A DNA stretch of 64,000 nucleotides from Laccaria trichodermophora (GCA_018417955.1 JACTVC010000001.1:4774001-4838000), one strand, 5' to 3'. Positions 23,581 to 35,198 are shown, numbered from the stretch's first letter. The notes: generated from the letters alone by a model not told the origin. Numbers and translations: made by a program.

Positions 23581-23889
23581 ATGTACTGGGAGGACTACAG
23601 CTTCAATAGAGGCCATAAACATGAAGACACTGAGGAGACAGACTTTGATGAAGCAGAGAGAGGAGACTTTGACAAAGATGGGGATGCTGAGGACTTAGAG
23701 TCAGAGAGCAGCAATTTTTTGGGGGGAATGACAGGTGGCATGGTGGGAGCAGAAAGTGACAAGGTCAGGGAAGACTGGATGCAGGATGATGATTTTGCTC
23801 CTGTGCGAAATTCCACAGAGTTTGAGGTGGGAGTGACAGATGGCATGGTCAGAGTGGAAAGTGACGGGGTTGGGGAAGACTGGACCTGA
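23581..23889 (+). other. Acidic open frame with internal duplication, doubtful gene
   Basis: A 102-residue frame rich in Asp and Glu contains two related segments (GGMTGGMVGAESDKVREDW and GVTDGMVRVESDGVGEDW). At DNA level the duplicated unit is about 116 bp. The second unit continues past the stop, so a frameshift may have truncated a longer frame. No family is recognised; it lies within repeat-rich, CpG-poor DNA. Confidence 0.25.
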
Positions 23890-24117
23890 CTGGACACAGG
23901 ATGATTTCGTTCCTGTGCAAAATTCCATGGATTTTGAGGGGGGAGAATCAGAAGCACCAATCAATGACAGCATGAGTTCTATCAATACCTTTGGATTGAT
24001 GACAGAGACTTACTTTCTGCCCATCTAACAGTCTCAGAACAATCTAAATGCTGAAAGCAGCAGTGAGAACAGTTGTGAAAATGAAAGCGACATTACTCAC
24101 TGATGAGATGTAGTGTT

Positions 24118-24660
24118 TGGAAGTCCGGTCTCATGACTGGAAAAAGACTGTAACCAGACCGGACCAAGACTGCAAAAGACCGAACCTGCAGTTCGGTTTT
24201 TTTATTTTTGAGAACTAAAGACCGCAAAAAGACCGGTCCAAATGAACCGGTCTTAACCGGTTATGACCGGTTTTTTGTAGCCCACTAAATACCCTTCAAA
24301 ACGAACCCAAGCACGTATTAATTGGTTGAAATTTGACAAAGATATAAATAAAAATGTAAATTTTCGTTAAAAATAGTAGATGTACAAGACTTTTTTTATA
24401 GAAACACCAGTTCTCAATGGAATTTAACGTTCTTGGGCTCTTTTTAAAGCTACGAAAAACGTTAACAAATTTACCGATTCATATTTTTAAAATATTGGCC
24501 AGAAAACCGGTCTTAAACCGGTTAAAACCGAAGAAGACCAAAACCGGTCTATAGACTGCAAAAAGACTGCAGACCACGGTTTTTTGCAGTCCGGTTTGGT
24601 CTTTTGATGTCTGGGAAAAATGCAGACCGGCTACGGTTACGGTTAAAGCCTGGGGGCATC
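24118..24660. mobile_element. Short non-autonomous element rich in ACCGGT motifs
   Basis: The ends carry related inverted sequences: AGACCGGACC and AGACTGCAAAAGACCGAACC at the left, and their near complements (TTTGCAGTCCGGTTTGGTCT) at the right near 24580-24603. Subterminal copies of ACCGGTCTTAACCGGTT occur on both sides of an AT-rich core. This architecture fits a non-autonomous TIR transposon. No transposase frame is present and superfamily cannot be assigned. Confidence 0.5.
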
Positions 24661-25039
24661 AAAAAACCAGACCAGACCAGACTTTTAAACACTAATGAGA
24701 TGTCTTGCACTGAGGTTGCCAAGCCACCAGAAGTCAAAGATCCTGAGGAGGAGTCAGGCAGTCAAAGTGCAAACATGTCCCTCGACAAGGAGAAGACCAT
24801 GATGCACTGGACAGTTGTCTTTGCAGAATAGTCCTCAATGGCTGGAGGATGAGGTCCTTAAGTGCAAACAAGCTGGTTGCAAGACTGGGTAAGTGCATTG
24901 CATTATGAGAACTGACTGATTTTCAACTCATGCTATATGCATAGTTCCATCTTAAAAGTGTTGAACTTGGGCAAGCACCCTGGAACTGGGTCTGCATGGC
25001 TTGTGCGGCTTCTGGGAGAGGGTGCAGGGGGAAGCACTC

Positions 25040-25560
25040 CTGCTGATGATGTCATGTTTCTATTTTTAGACACGTGCCTGATTATGTTAGTTAGTCCACC
25101 TCAAGTCGCCTTTTAAAAAAAATTGACCCCTGGTCTTTTTTTTCAATGCCAGCACCCCCTTGCATCAGCACAGTTATTATATTAGAGGGCTATATATAAG
25201 TAAAGCCAGTCAGAGAAAGTGCATGGTACCAGTATGTTTTACCACTAATTCCGAGGGGGACAGCCCCAATCTTTGTTTTTTTGACTTGACTTGACTGTTG
25301 AATGGTGTGTATCACCAGCTAAATACAACACATCAAGACACAGATATGATATACAAAAAAAGGCATTGAAGTAAAAAAAAAACTGAGGTAATATAAAAAC
25401 CAAGCATCAGTACTCTCATATCATTGGGAGGGTATAAGTAAAGCAAGTCAGAGGTACATAGCATACCAGTCAACCCAGATCCATACCCATTAGGCTCTCT
25501 CCTTCGTCCATCCCTTCCTTCACCCCAGGCATTCGTCCATCCATCCTGCTTCCAAACAAA
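25040..25560. other. Intergenic edge of the CpG-poor zone
   Basis: No gene is seen. CpG frequency returns to the window norm near 25.5 kb, making this the right-hand border of the depleted zone. Confidence 0.4.
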
Positions 25561-26236
25561 ACACAAAAAACCTTCTCCTACCCACCCAGCCTACCTCCCC
25601 CCCTTCTCCCCATCAAAAAACGCAACCAACTGCCCAATCGGGACCTTCCCCATCAGCTTCGGCATCGGCATCTTCGCCTGTAACCCCTCTTGACTTTGCT
25701 GGTGCCTCCTCAACAACAAAGGGTCCACGAACTTGGTCCCCCCCTCCTCCGAGACCACCGCTTATCATCCTGTCTCCTGTCCCAATGGAGCTGGTATCAG
25801 AGGATAGTCACTCAGAGGAGCGGGACCTCAACTTCGGCTTTAGCGGCGCAGTGGTCCCCATGGTGGGAGTCTGTAATGGAGTCTGAGGAGGGAGGAAGCT
25901 GGCATACCCATATGCACTCTGTGCCCTGATCCGACGAGTGGACGGTGATGGGGAGGTCGTGGCTGTGGACTTGTAGTCGCGGCCCCCAGGTCCACCAGGC
26001 GATATCGAGTTTGAGGTGGTGGAAGACAGACTCCCATTCGCGTTCTTGAGCTTGATGCCGGAAGATTTGCCGATTGTTTCTTCACCCTCACCGAATTCAC
26101 CTGCTCCTTCCTCCTCTTTCTTCTTGTCGTCGTCATCGTCCCCCACGGGAGAAACGGAAAATGACCCCCCAATGACACGGGAGTAGGATCGCGGTGTGCC
26201 TACCCTTTTCAATAAAGGAGCAGGAGCAGTAGTCTC

Positions 26237-26300
26237 TCCTAGACAGACTTCGATATTATGTGAAGTCGTACCTTTGTTCACGATAATATGAAGTCTGTTA
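26237..26300. repeat. Small hairpin nested in the left end of the TIR element
   Basis: CAGACTTCGATATTATG at about 26243 and GATAATATGAAGTCTG at about 26282 form an imperfect palindrome. It has no counterpart in the right terminal repeat, so it appears to be a later insertion or local duplication within the left end. Confidence 0.45.
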
Positions 26301-26536
26301 TTTACCACGCCCCCAAAACCGCGTCAGAAAAAGTTTATGTAATCTTCGGACTTTGAAACCGCGTCGCGTCAATATCGCGTCCTTGCCGTTTGCTCTCGAC
26401 GTGATAGCTCATGCGTTTCTATTCCAATACATGTGAAACTTGATATTATACATTTTGGCTGACATAGAATCTGTTATGACGACTCAATGATGGCTCGACA
26501 ACCCCGCTGGCAGGACCCTCAAGGAATACGATCAAC

Positions 26537-27275
26537 AACATTGTGAAGAAACTCATACCGGATTGGACGAACGGACTGCATGCGATCCAACTGGAGCTCG
26601 TTTCTGCCCTTTTGGGTGGAAAGAGCGTGCCGTGCTGTACTGCAACTGGCGATGGAAAATCAGCGGCGTTCTCAGTCCCGATCCTCGTGCTCAAGGAGCA
26701 TAACAAACATCCGGGGGCATATCTATTTGGGCTTCCAACTCGGAATCAGCCAATCGGGGTTGTAATCACACCAACAAAGGGGCTGGCCGATAAAATTGTA
26801 CATTTCTTTGTCGTTTTCCTCGTTCTGCTCATGACTTTTGGCCTAGGTTTACGAACTTTCAAGCTCAAGACTAAACATCTCTGCATTCTCCTACTGAAAA
26901 TAAACTCTTAGCGCGGCGCGGATAGCTGGGATTCATTTGTCAGGAGAAATCAGTGAGTGCATTGAATGGCAGGTCATTTGCGTGGATCCCGAGAACCTGC
27001 GCGACAGGGAGCGGAGAGAAATCACTGAATATTCAGCTTTTCGAGCAAACATCTTGTTTGCATGCGTCGACGAAGTCCATCTCATCAACGAATGGGGTCT
27101 CGCTTTTCGTCTAGCCTTTGGGACCATCGGATCTTTTCTATGTGGTCGCTTTCCCTCTTTGATATCGATTGTTGGTCTCACTGCAACTCTCGAGCCTGGG
27201 TCTCCAACGGTTGCCGTCTGCAAAATTCTTGGATTCTTCGAAGGTAACTTCCTAAAATCTCTTCCATTTGTCTGA
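26537..27275 (+). pseudogene. RecQ-like superfamily II helicase, N-terminal fragment
   Basis: The first part (from about 26537) encodes PDWTNGLHAIQLELVSALL and motif I TATGDGKSAAF, then motif Ia VVITPTKGLADKIV. After an intron-like, degraded stretch (about 26800-26960) the second part encodes WQVICVDPENL, motif II DEVHLINEWG and motif III GLTATLEPG, stopping after GFFEGNF. The C-terminal helicase half and any RQC or zinc region are missing. RecQ-like helicases with these blocks are abundant and mobile in mushroom genomes. Here the fragment lies entirely inside the TIR element, so it is cargo or a remnant of the autonomous parent. Confidence 0.75.
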
Positions 27276-29430
27276 ATTTTGCTTCTTGCTTTTGTGTTTT
27301 ATCTTGTCGAGCTTGGATCAGCCTTGGTTTACTGGAGGATTCACGAAGAGTGTTGAAGGGAGAGCCAAGAGGTGACAATGAGGCAAAAAGTGATGAGGAT
27401 AGAGGGGATCCAGGAGAAGATATAACAGGTGGCGCTGCGCCAGAATTTGCTACAGATTGCGATAGGAAGGTTGAAATGAAGTCAGGTGTTGCGGGAACTT
27501 AGTAGATGGTGGGCGTTTTCTTGTATGATCGGACGGCGCGAAGACTCTCTTCCATGGAGATCAACTTCTAAATGAGAAATAAACTGGATTTGAACTGTTT
27601 AGAGGAGTTGAGGAACTATAAACGCGTCTAGAGTCAGGGGAGACGAGGGAATATTGACGCGACGTGGATTCAAAGTCCGAAGATTACATAAACATTTTCT
27701 GACGCGGTTTTGGGGGCGCGGTAAAAACAGGACTACAGGAGCAGGTAGATCTGTATGGGTATTGATGTTCGCATTGGTATTGGCGGCGGTGGTATAGAAC
27801 AAAGAAGCGGCATTCGAAGAATACTCATCCTCATCCGGCGGCGCAATTATCGGCCTTCCAAGCGCAACGGTGTACCATTTCCTCGGCGTGGGGCTTACAC
27901 TCGTTTGTCGTTTACCACCAGCCAATTTCGGGGGTGGCGGCAATTCTTGTTGTGCTCCTCGTCCTTTCGCTGGTGCAGGCGTTGGGCTGGCCGTTCGATT
28001 GGCAGAAGCAGGCACAAACTTGGGTTGAGCAGGCGGGGACGCACCCGAAGCCAGTGAAGAAAGTGAGGTGAAAGAATATGAAGCACCCAGTAATATACCC
28101 AAGGATGAATGGAAGGGTAACCCCGGGATGGTTGTAGACAAAGGCCTCATAGCGGAACTGATCGACGAAGGGGGAGAGTTACTGGGGAAGAACACATCAG
28201 GTGGAGAAGTATATTCTCCCGCAGGGAAAGGCAACCTCATGCCTGACTCTCCCCTCTTCGAAGTCATCGGAGGACTTGTAGATTCTCTCGCAGTGGTACT
28301 TGATAGCCTAGGATGATGGATGGGCGTGCTGGGTCCTGACGGCGATCCTGTCAAGTGCGTGGCAATGGAAGAAGTCAGATGCGAGTACGTGAACGATGGA
28401 GGAAGTGGTTTGTGGTTCCACAGATACAGCGGCGGACTGCGTTCTAGGTCCCGCAGAAAGATTGTTAGGCGCCATTGCAATTTCGCTGTCTCCGACCTAG
28501 TTCGCCTAATCGGCCTTGGAACTCTACGACATTCGTCTCGCAGGTCATGGATTTCATCGTTCACGTTATCCGTCGAACATGACTAGGATTCGCATTCCTT
28601 GTCCTTGTCCTTGTCCTTTTCCTTTTCTTTCTCTGCTTCCTGATCGACTAACCACCTCTCAACCTCGTTCATCCCATCTTCCAAAGCCCTAACATAACCC
28701 ACGGTCCATTTCTCGAGCGTTTGGCAAACGTGAGGAGTGCACCTGGTACGTCTATGGTTCTTTGAGATGTGAACTGCACATACAAGGCTCGAGCATCGCA
28801 AGAAGGGGAAGGGGAACGTATTAGTTGTACGCATGCAAAAAGGTGTCAAGTTGAGTGGCATATACGAGAGATTCGGACGAGAAGGGGTAGGCGAAGACGG
28901 GGGGGAAGAAGGTGCGGGGACGCGTCGGATATGTGGTGTTGTAACATTGAGGTTGACGAATGCTGGATCGATTAATTTGCCTTGGGCGTTCGCAGGCTAC
29001 TCTTTCTCCTTGCCCTTGGCATTCTCATTGTTATCGTTATCCCTCGCCTTTGCGTCCAATATAATTGGCTGAGCTGGCGTCAGGAGGTCTCTCGTAACCG
29101 TAAGCCTACTCTTCGCAGCAGACCACCAGTTGGTAAGTAAAACTACCCGACTCTTTCCGCGAATTAGACGGGGACGGGAGGTTACGTATAGTCTGAGATC
29201 TGGTTGGAGGTGGTTGGAGCATCCCCCCATCATAGTCAGCACAGTGTTCAACGAGTTTCCTCCGAGTATAGCCTACGACTACGGTCGCGTTTCCTCTCCG
29301 CTTCAGTGCATCACTTGGTACAGGTGATCGTGGTGCAATGCTCCTACGAATGTGCCCATCCCTTGAGCAGGGCTGGCTGCGAGATGCGAGACGGATGAGG
29401 CGGGCGATGAGGGACGTCGCTGCCATATCC

Positions 29431-30214
29431 CTCGGTCATTGTTGTCGTCCGAGCCGTTGTCGGAGAAGGAGGCTGTATCGATGCCTGTTAAACTGTCAGG
29501 AAAGGACGCGTTATGGAATGTGGAGGGTGGACGGGGTAATGATGAACTTCCTTTTAGAGACTAAGAGGAGAGTCAGTGGGATGACAAGCTCTTTTAGACG
29601 AGAGACTTACAACAGTATGAGAAACAGCAGGCAAAGTTACTACAGTCGTCCATTGAAGATCGACGGTGCTGGTGCTTGGAGGTTACAGTGAATTTAGCAA
29701 TCGTTCGACCACTTGGAAATGCACGACAGCACTTCACATGTTGCACCAGTGGTGAATTGTCGGCATGGGTGAGTCGACGTCGTTGCTTTGTGTTGTCCGA
29801 AAGATTCTGTTATGTTTTGACCTTTGCCTGGGCTCAACCTGGTCTTTGAAACTCAACTGCACTGGCTCACCTCAGTAAGCTTTACGCACGAAACTGCTAG
29901 GCTTCGTCCGAGCGCGCTCGGACGAAGGACGAGGAAATGTCAAGAGTGTTCAGTCGAACGGAACGAGGGTCACACCTGGGTCACAATCCTTGAAGGAAGC
30001 CATGACGTCGGTCTCATAGTCATAACGAGAGTCTTTGAGGCCTTGAGGCCTAGTGAGGACGCGCATAGTGTGACTACGTCGTTTTGAATGATTTGCAACT
30101 GGGGGACATGGGTGAGTTCGTGCTTTCTCCTCTCTTCTTCTGGGGTCCAAACCTGTTTTTGCTCTAGCTTCCTGCATCGGCGGGCCAAGCAAAGTTGACG
30201 ACTGTACAAACCAA
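29431..30214. other. Intergenic region, no gene seen
   Basis: Only short overlapping frames occur on both strands. Part of 29431-29700 could be 5' exons of the decayed minus-strand gene downstream, but I cannot place them. Confidence 0.3.
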
Positions 30215-30329
30215 TTGCTCCTCCTTCCTCTTAACGTGCTTTCCGCAAAGGACTCGCCCTATAACGCCGTTTGCGCTACATCTTCCAATCAGGTGTGCAA
30301 TCTTGTGGCCCACGCAACTAGATCTCGTT

Positions 30330-30522
30330 GCAGTATTCCGGTTGAATCTGTACCGGCAGTCAACTTGGACGATTTGCGGAGGATGCCTGGCTTCAAGGCA
30401 TGATCAGAATTTTTAGTCTTGCGTCTACTTGATATCTGACCTTTATTCTTATTGCTCTGCAGAACACCTCATCTCGTGGGTTTAGAAAATCGAATAGAGT
30501 GTTCAAATGTAGCTGTAAATAG
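30330..30522 (+). pseudogene. Copied C-terminal fragment of the F-box gene
   Basis: This encodes VPAVNLDDLRRMPGFK, then an intron-like gap, then NTSSRGFRKSNRVFKCSCK and a stop. It parallels the tail of the F-box gene at 15440-15608 (LPAVNLDDLRRAPDFK, then NTPSAGSRKSNRALH...CSCK). The intron sits at the same place, but its donor reads GCATGA rather than GCAAGT. Similarity continues downstream to about 30580 (GTATCCGACAATTGAAG). No upstream F-box is present. Confidence 0.7.
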
Positions 30523-30589
30523 CCGGAGGAAACACATTGCTCTGGTGCGTATCCGACAATTGAAGTACTTGGACTGAAGCTTGTGGGAG

Positions 30590-31073
30590 GTTGGCCGGTT
30601 CTGAGCAATACCAAGGAGGGAACAGATGTCGTAACTGGGGAGAACTTGAAGAGATCCTGAGATGCTGAGGAAGAATCGCGAGACTGTCAGGACAGGGATA
30701 AGGAAGGGAAAAAGAAAACCAATTCGACTGCTTGGCGTGGCTCTGCAATTCTGTAGTTTCCGTAGGTTTGCTTCTTGTTTGATATGGTTTAGAAGTACTC
30801 TATCTGAGGATGTAGGCCTATCCTTCCGCGATCAAATGGAACGATTGACGCTTTTTATAGTCATGCAATGTATGATCGAAATGCGGCCAGAATTCTGCAG
30901 ACGACGCATCTATGTCGCATGGAGGGATACCAGTTGAGTTTCAAGCACGAGTAGCCGTCGCAACAAAAAAGGAGTGTAAATTTTGTCTATCACTCAGGCA
31001 CCGATGATCAGGCACTCGTGACAGCGAACAGTGACAACAAATTTGGGCCTCTCCCATCGTGCATCGTGCACCC
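30590..31073. other. Intergenic region upstream of the GT69-like gene
   Basis: No exon is recognised; the promoter of the gene starting at 31074 should lie in the last few hundred bases. Confidence 0.3.
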
Positions 31074-32714
31074 ATGTCCTTCCACACCACCTCCATCGCC
31101 TACCAGCTCCGGCGTATACCCACCCCCCTCGCCCTGCTCATCGGCATTCTCTTCGGCTTCCTCTTCGCCCGCATCGTCCCCCTAACCCCGCCCACAACGC
31201 CCGTCTGGCGCAGCGGCCACATCCCCGCCAAATCCCACCAACAAAGTCGCCAGCCCATCCAGCTCCCCACACTCGATCAGCGCCAGCGCGTTCTTGATCT
31301 ATTGACGACGCTGTCGCCTCATTATACTAAAGAATGTACACGCCATGCTCAACCGCTGTATGCTGCTCAGGCGCTTGAGCGCTATGCTCCGCTTGTAGGA
31401 CATAACCCGCCTTCTCGCGATTCGTGGCTTTCGGGATTGTTTGGGTCAGAGTTGGATGTGGATAAGGTGCATAGGAGGGACGTTATGCCCAGCGAACATA
31501 AGTATTACTTTGCTATCAACCTCTACAACTCCTTCGACGTTATTCCCGACCTCTTTGCCACTCTTTTTCGGACGGCTGCGATTTTGGGGTACCATAACGT
31601 CTTTGTCTCGATTTACGAGAATGGGTCTAGTGATCAGACAAAGGCCCTACTACGGATTTTCGATGCGTTGACGAGGAGTGTGGGGATGCGGATTACTATT
31701 AGGACGTCGTCGAGGACGAGGGGGGCTTTCAACCATCGTATCGAGTACCTCGCTGAGGTCCGCAATTCGGCTTTCGTTCCTCTGCATGAACTACGGGATT
31801 CGGAGGGGGAGTACTTTGATACGATTATATTCATGAACGATATTCTCCCCTGCGTCGACGACATCCTCGAGCTCATCTGGCAGAGCCGCATAAACAACGC
31901 CGGGATCACATGCGCAGCGGATTACATGTACCACGAAGAGATTTCTTCTCCCGTGTTCTACGATAATTGGGTCGCGAGGGATATCAACGGCACCGCGCTC
32001 GAAAACGCTCCTTTCGAAAAGATATTCCACCATCAGGATAGTTCGGATCGGTTTCAGAGTCATTTACCCATTCAGGTGCAGAGCTGCTGGAATGGGATTG
32101 CGGTGCTTGATCCTGCGCCGTTTTATTCGCCGCCGCATGTGAGGTTTCGGATGGCGAAGATTACGGAGGGGGAGTGTAGTGCGAGTGAGTGTAGTTTGAT
32201 TTGCAATGATTATTGGGAAGCGGGGTATGGGAGGATTATGATGGTGCCTAGGGTTAAACTCGCTTATGATTCGGTGCATTTTTTTCGACTGCTTTTCTTT
32301 TGTCTTCTAACTAACTAGTGGTTTCACAGAGAGTGTTTGATATCATCCACCCGGAACGACGGAACTTGACCGCCATCCGCGGGTACAAGCGCCTCGGAGG
32401 GCTCCCTGACGATCCTCGCACAGACCCACAAGACAGATCATGGTTCGGCCCACATGATCGTCTGTTTTCACCTGAAGAAGCGGAACCAATCCAGTTCAAC
32501 CCCGGCCCAGAACAAGGTTCGTACCCTTTCCTCCCTCCCCCTTTCCTGTTCTCCATCTAATAATGAATTGTGTTTAATAGTATGGTGTTGGGGCTGGGAC
32601 GGCGCAGGCGACCTCGAAGGACCAGACGTTGATCCGATTTGGGAGAAGATGCCGAACAAGTCGACGAGGGCTAGTTCTGTTGTGGTGAAGCATGATCGGG
32701 GGATGTTGTTCTAG
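31074..32714 (+). CDS. GT69/CAP59-like putative alpha-1,3-mannosyltransferase
   Basis: Three exons (31074-32273, 32330-32516, 32581-32714) give about 506 residues from MSFHTTSIAYQ. Residues about 13-35 form one membrane segment (LALLIGILFGFLFARIV), so the protein is probably a type II Golgi/ER enzyme. The catalytic region has the CAP59 family signature KYYFAINLYNSFDVIPDLF and HNVFVSIYENGSSDQTKALL, then DTIIFMNDILPCVDDILELI, CAADYMYHE and VQSCWNGIAVLDPAPF. The C terminus is WCWGWDGAGDLEG...PNKSTRASSVVVKHD. Family knowledge: GT69 includes cryptococcal CMT1 and CAP59, which act in surface glycan synthesis; here donor and acceptor are inferred. The first donor (GTGCAT) is unusual. A GTG-led extension upstream is not used as the start. 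Confidence 0.85.
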
Positions 32715-33920
32715 AGTGTAGTGTTGTGTATTTATTGGACGCTGTAGGCATGGACGAACTTACAGAATGGTGGACTTGAAAAGCTTGATCTTTCGTGTTG
32801 ACGTCTCTTTATTACACACCATCAACGACGCCTGTAGTAATTGCACTTGGTAATCACGCATACATTGCTCAAGCCTCCTTTGGACGCCAATGTATGCGCA
32901 TTCCCCAGCCCTACTCATGCCAAGAAACTCTAGGTACCTCACCAACGGAACGTCCGAAAACGCAACAGCAAGAACTATAAAATATGATGTCACGACTGTT
33001 CGATTTCCAGGCCATCTCTGGAGGAAACGAACGCAATTGAGAGGTGGATCGTGCCAGCGCGGAAAATGCACAATAGGACGAAGGACGGCAGCCAAGGTGA
33101 GGACTTCCCTTGCTAGGTTCGTTGGCGGTACTGACGACCATGTTATCGTCAGTTCTTCTCTTTGAGCTGCGAGGGCATATGATTTTTGGGAAAACTCCTG
33201 TCGATGCCGGTAACAATCTGACGAATGACGGTAGCGGTGATTCGTGAAGTGGGAGAATGGGTGGGACAACCCGCAGGAGGGGACGACGACAACGAAGTAA
33301 GCGTCTCTCATCTCGATCATAACCTACCCCAATCATGCAGCTTTTTTCAGACCTCGTTTAGGATGAATTGAACAACGTCCATTAGCGTGTAAACGCAAGA
33401 CTTTGAAGTTCAGAGCTCGGAGTGGAGCTCGTCCTTTGCTGCAAGTCGTTTCTTCTCTCGTCCTTTGATAGTCATTGTCATCTGACAGAAAGTAAATAGA
33501 CGCCGTCTGGCTACCTATCTACCAACTACGGACATCAAATGTTCGGTAGGACGATGCAATGTGTCGAATGGGGGCAGAGGCACAACACCTCTGGTCCGTG
33601 ACCACTGTTCAGAAGAGTCGTTTAGACGGGCATTAGTGGAAACCAGGGGAGAAATGTGCTCGCGGGCGGGCGTGTAGCGATAAGGATTGAGGTCCAACGA
33701 CGTAGATGGGTGGAAAGTCGAGTGATGGGGATGCACGCGATACCCAGGTAGGCACCTGGTGCTAAACTCCTGTTGTCCTGTCTCAAGCTCTGACAGCCAC
33801 TATCCAGCGTCCATCTCTACCTTGTTCATAGAATTTGGGTGCCAATCAGCGACGGTCTAGCTTTGTGACCTTCTTCTACCCCCTTAGTCGATGGCCGCGC
33901 CATCACCCCAGCCACTCGAA
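32715..33920. other. Intergenic region, no confident gene
   Basis: Frames on both strands in 32760-33320 overlap one another and show no family motif or coherent splicing. I see nothing else here. Confidence 0.3.
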
Positions 33921-33923
33921 ACA

Positions 33924-34990
33924 TGTTAGACGAAGATAAAGATCGGACAGTAGTCGTGTTCGTTCACTCAACGATGTACACTGTGAGTCAGCATCACGGA
34001 CTTCGCTTTCATCCTGTAAAAGCGCATCAACAATCCACCCCAGAGACTCCCCGAGTCTCCGATCCCTTGCTTGTAACTGGGTAAAACCCCTTTTCGTCTC
34101 AAAACGGGACCGAGTATCCCAAGTTGAACGTTCAGCAGGGCGGTCTTCCTGTGATATTTGCCGTAGAAAATTTACTCACATACGGGGCCCTCAAGAAAAG
34201 GTGGATGTCGGCTGTACATAGTCGAGCGATAATTCGGTCGCCAAGCTCGTTGAAGAGGGACTCATCTCGATACGTGATAGTTGATGGAGGAGGGCGCAAT
34301 GGAGAGGAGTAACTCCCTTCCTTCCTTCACCTCGGCCTTGCTTGACTCAAAATTGGCCTCACAGACGCACCTACTTTACCCGGATTAGCTTTCGGGGGTT
34401 TGTTTGACCGTGGGATGTCCCCGGAGTCCTATAAAGCAGATCAGGCTGTCGTTTGCTTTTCATCCCAACTCGAAGTCGCCTTGGAAGTCCTCTCTGGTTC
34501 ATCCTTTTCGTCGATGTACGAACCTTCGAAGCGTAAGGCGTTTCGCGCTCGTCTTTGTTGCGCTCCTCGCCACCTCGACCTTGGCATCTACCACCCTCTT
34601 CGCGCCTCAGGACGTCGCCGTCTTTCGTACGTTGTCTTTATAAGCTCATAAGAAATAAGATTGACCCATTCTTCTCACTTTCGTCAGTAAATGTGTCGGC
34701 GACCTAGGTCGCAACAGGTCGCAACAACATTCCACCTTATCGACTCCAGACTCCAGTCGCTGTTACCGTTACCAATGCTACCTCTCGTGGCTATGAACTC
34801 GCGAACGCCATTGATCTCAAATGCACCTCCATGGCAACCTTTTCGAGCGGAATTTGGAAGTCTTCGAAAAATAGAACACTTTACTTCAAACTGTTCGTCT
34901 CTTCCCCATGATCGCCCGGTGGTTGCAGTTGACTTCCGTTCTATAAGTACCTTTGTGCTCAAAACTGCTCAAAAGGGGCGGAGTTGGTGA
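33924..34990 (+). other. Exon-like pieces of an unrecognised gene, possibly broken
   Basis: Several plus-strand pieces look coding but do not join cleanly: MLDEDKDRTVVVFVHSTMYT followed by a GTGAGT donor (33924-33982), NGTEYPKLNVQQGGLPVIFAV (about 34107-34170), TLPGLAFGGLFDRGMSPESY (about 34374-34433), a hydrophobic FALVFVALLATSTLA segment (about 34545) and VAVTVTNATSRGYELANAID (about 34757-34815). Frame changes between them suggest either small introns I could not place or a degraded gene. The hydrophobic stretch could be a signal or membrane segment. I do not recognise the family. Confidence 0.3.
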
Positions 34991-35198
34991 CGGGTGAGAG
35001 AAATTGGAAAGAATGAAAAATGAGGCACGGACAGTTGGTGGGAGAATCTGGAACGTACTATAAATAACGCACAAGTCCCTGACGGCGTTCAAAAATATAT
35101 GTAAGATGTCAACTGCAGACCGTTGACCACTCTTTCCCCCACTCCTTTCCTTCTCGGACAACCAGCGGACACCAAACTTGCACCAGACGCCAAGTGCG

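Larger units (their letters stand above)
26230..27736. mobile_element. 1.5-kb TIR element carrying a helicase fragment, inserted in an exon
   Basis: The element is flanked by an 8-bp direct repeat AGGAGCAG (26222-26229 and 27737-27744). Its ends begin TAGTC on both sides and share a long inverted stretch including ACGCCCCCAAAACCGCGTC and TTATGTAATCTTCGGACTT (about 26311-26385 and 27650-27725). The left end has an extra insertion of about 60 bp. Removing the element and one direct repeat restores the host register DLPAPAPLLKR. An 8-bp duplication is known for hAT and for KDZ-type fungal transposons; no transposase is present, so the class is open. Confidence 0.8.
25590..29430 (-). pseudogene. 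Proline/serine-rich coiled-coil protein gene, decayed and transposon-split
   Basis: On the minus strand a single reading register runs through SRLTVTRDLLTPAQPIILDAK (about 29130-29060), GKLIDPAFVNLNV (about 28960), LEKWTVGYVRALEDGMNEVERWL (about 28700) and an acidic/lysine-rich coil. It continues through NDEIHDLRDECR (28564) and a long Pro/Ser/Thr-rich region with SVSPTPRKWYTVALGRPI, up to 27745. It resumes at 26221 (LLKRVGTPRSYSRVIGG) after a 1.5-kb insertion and ends near 25.8 kb. Two in-frame TAG codons interrupt it (after GKEKE near 29000 and after KECES near 28580). The motif set resembles a conserved Agaricomycete protein of unknown function; I assign no role. It is very probably inactive. 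Confidence 0.6.
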
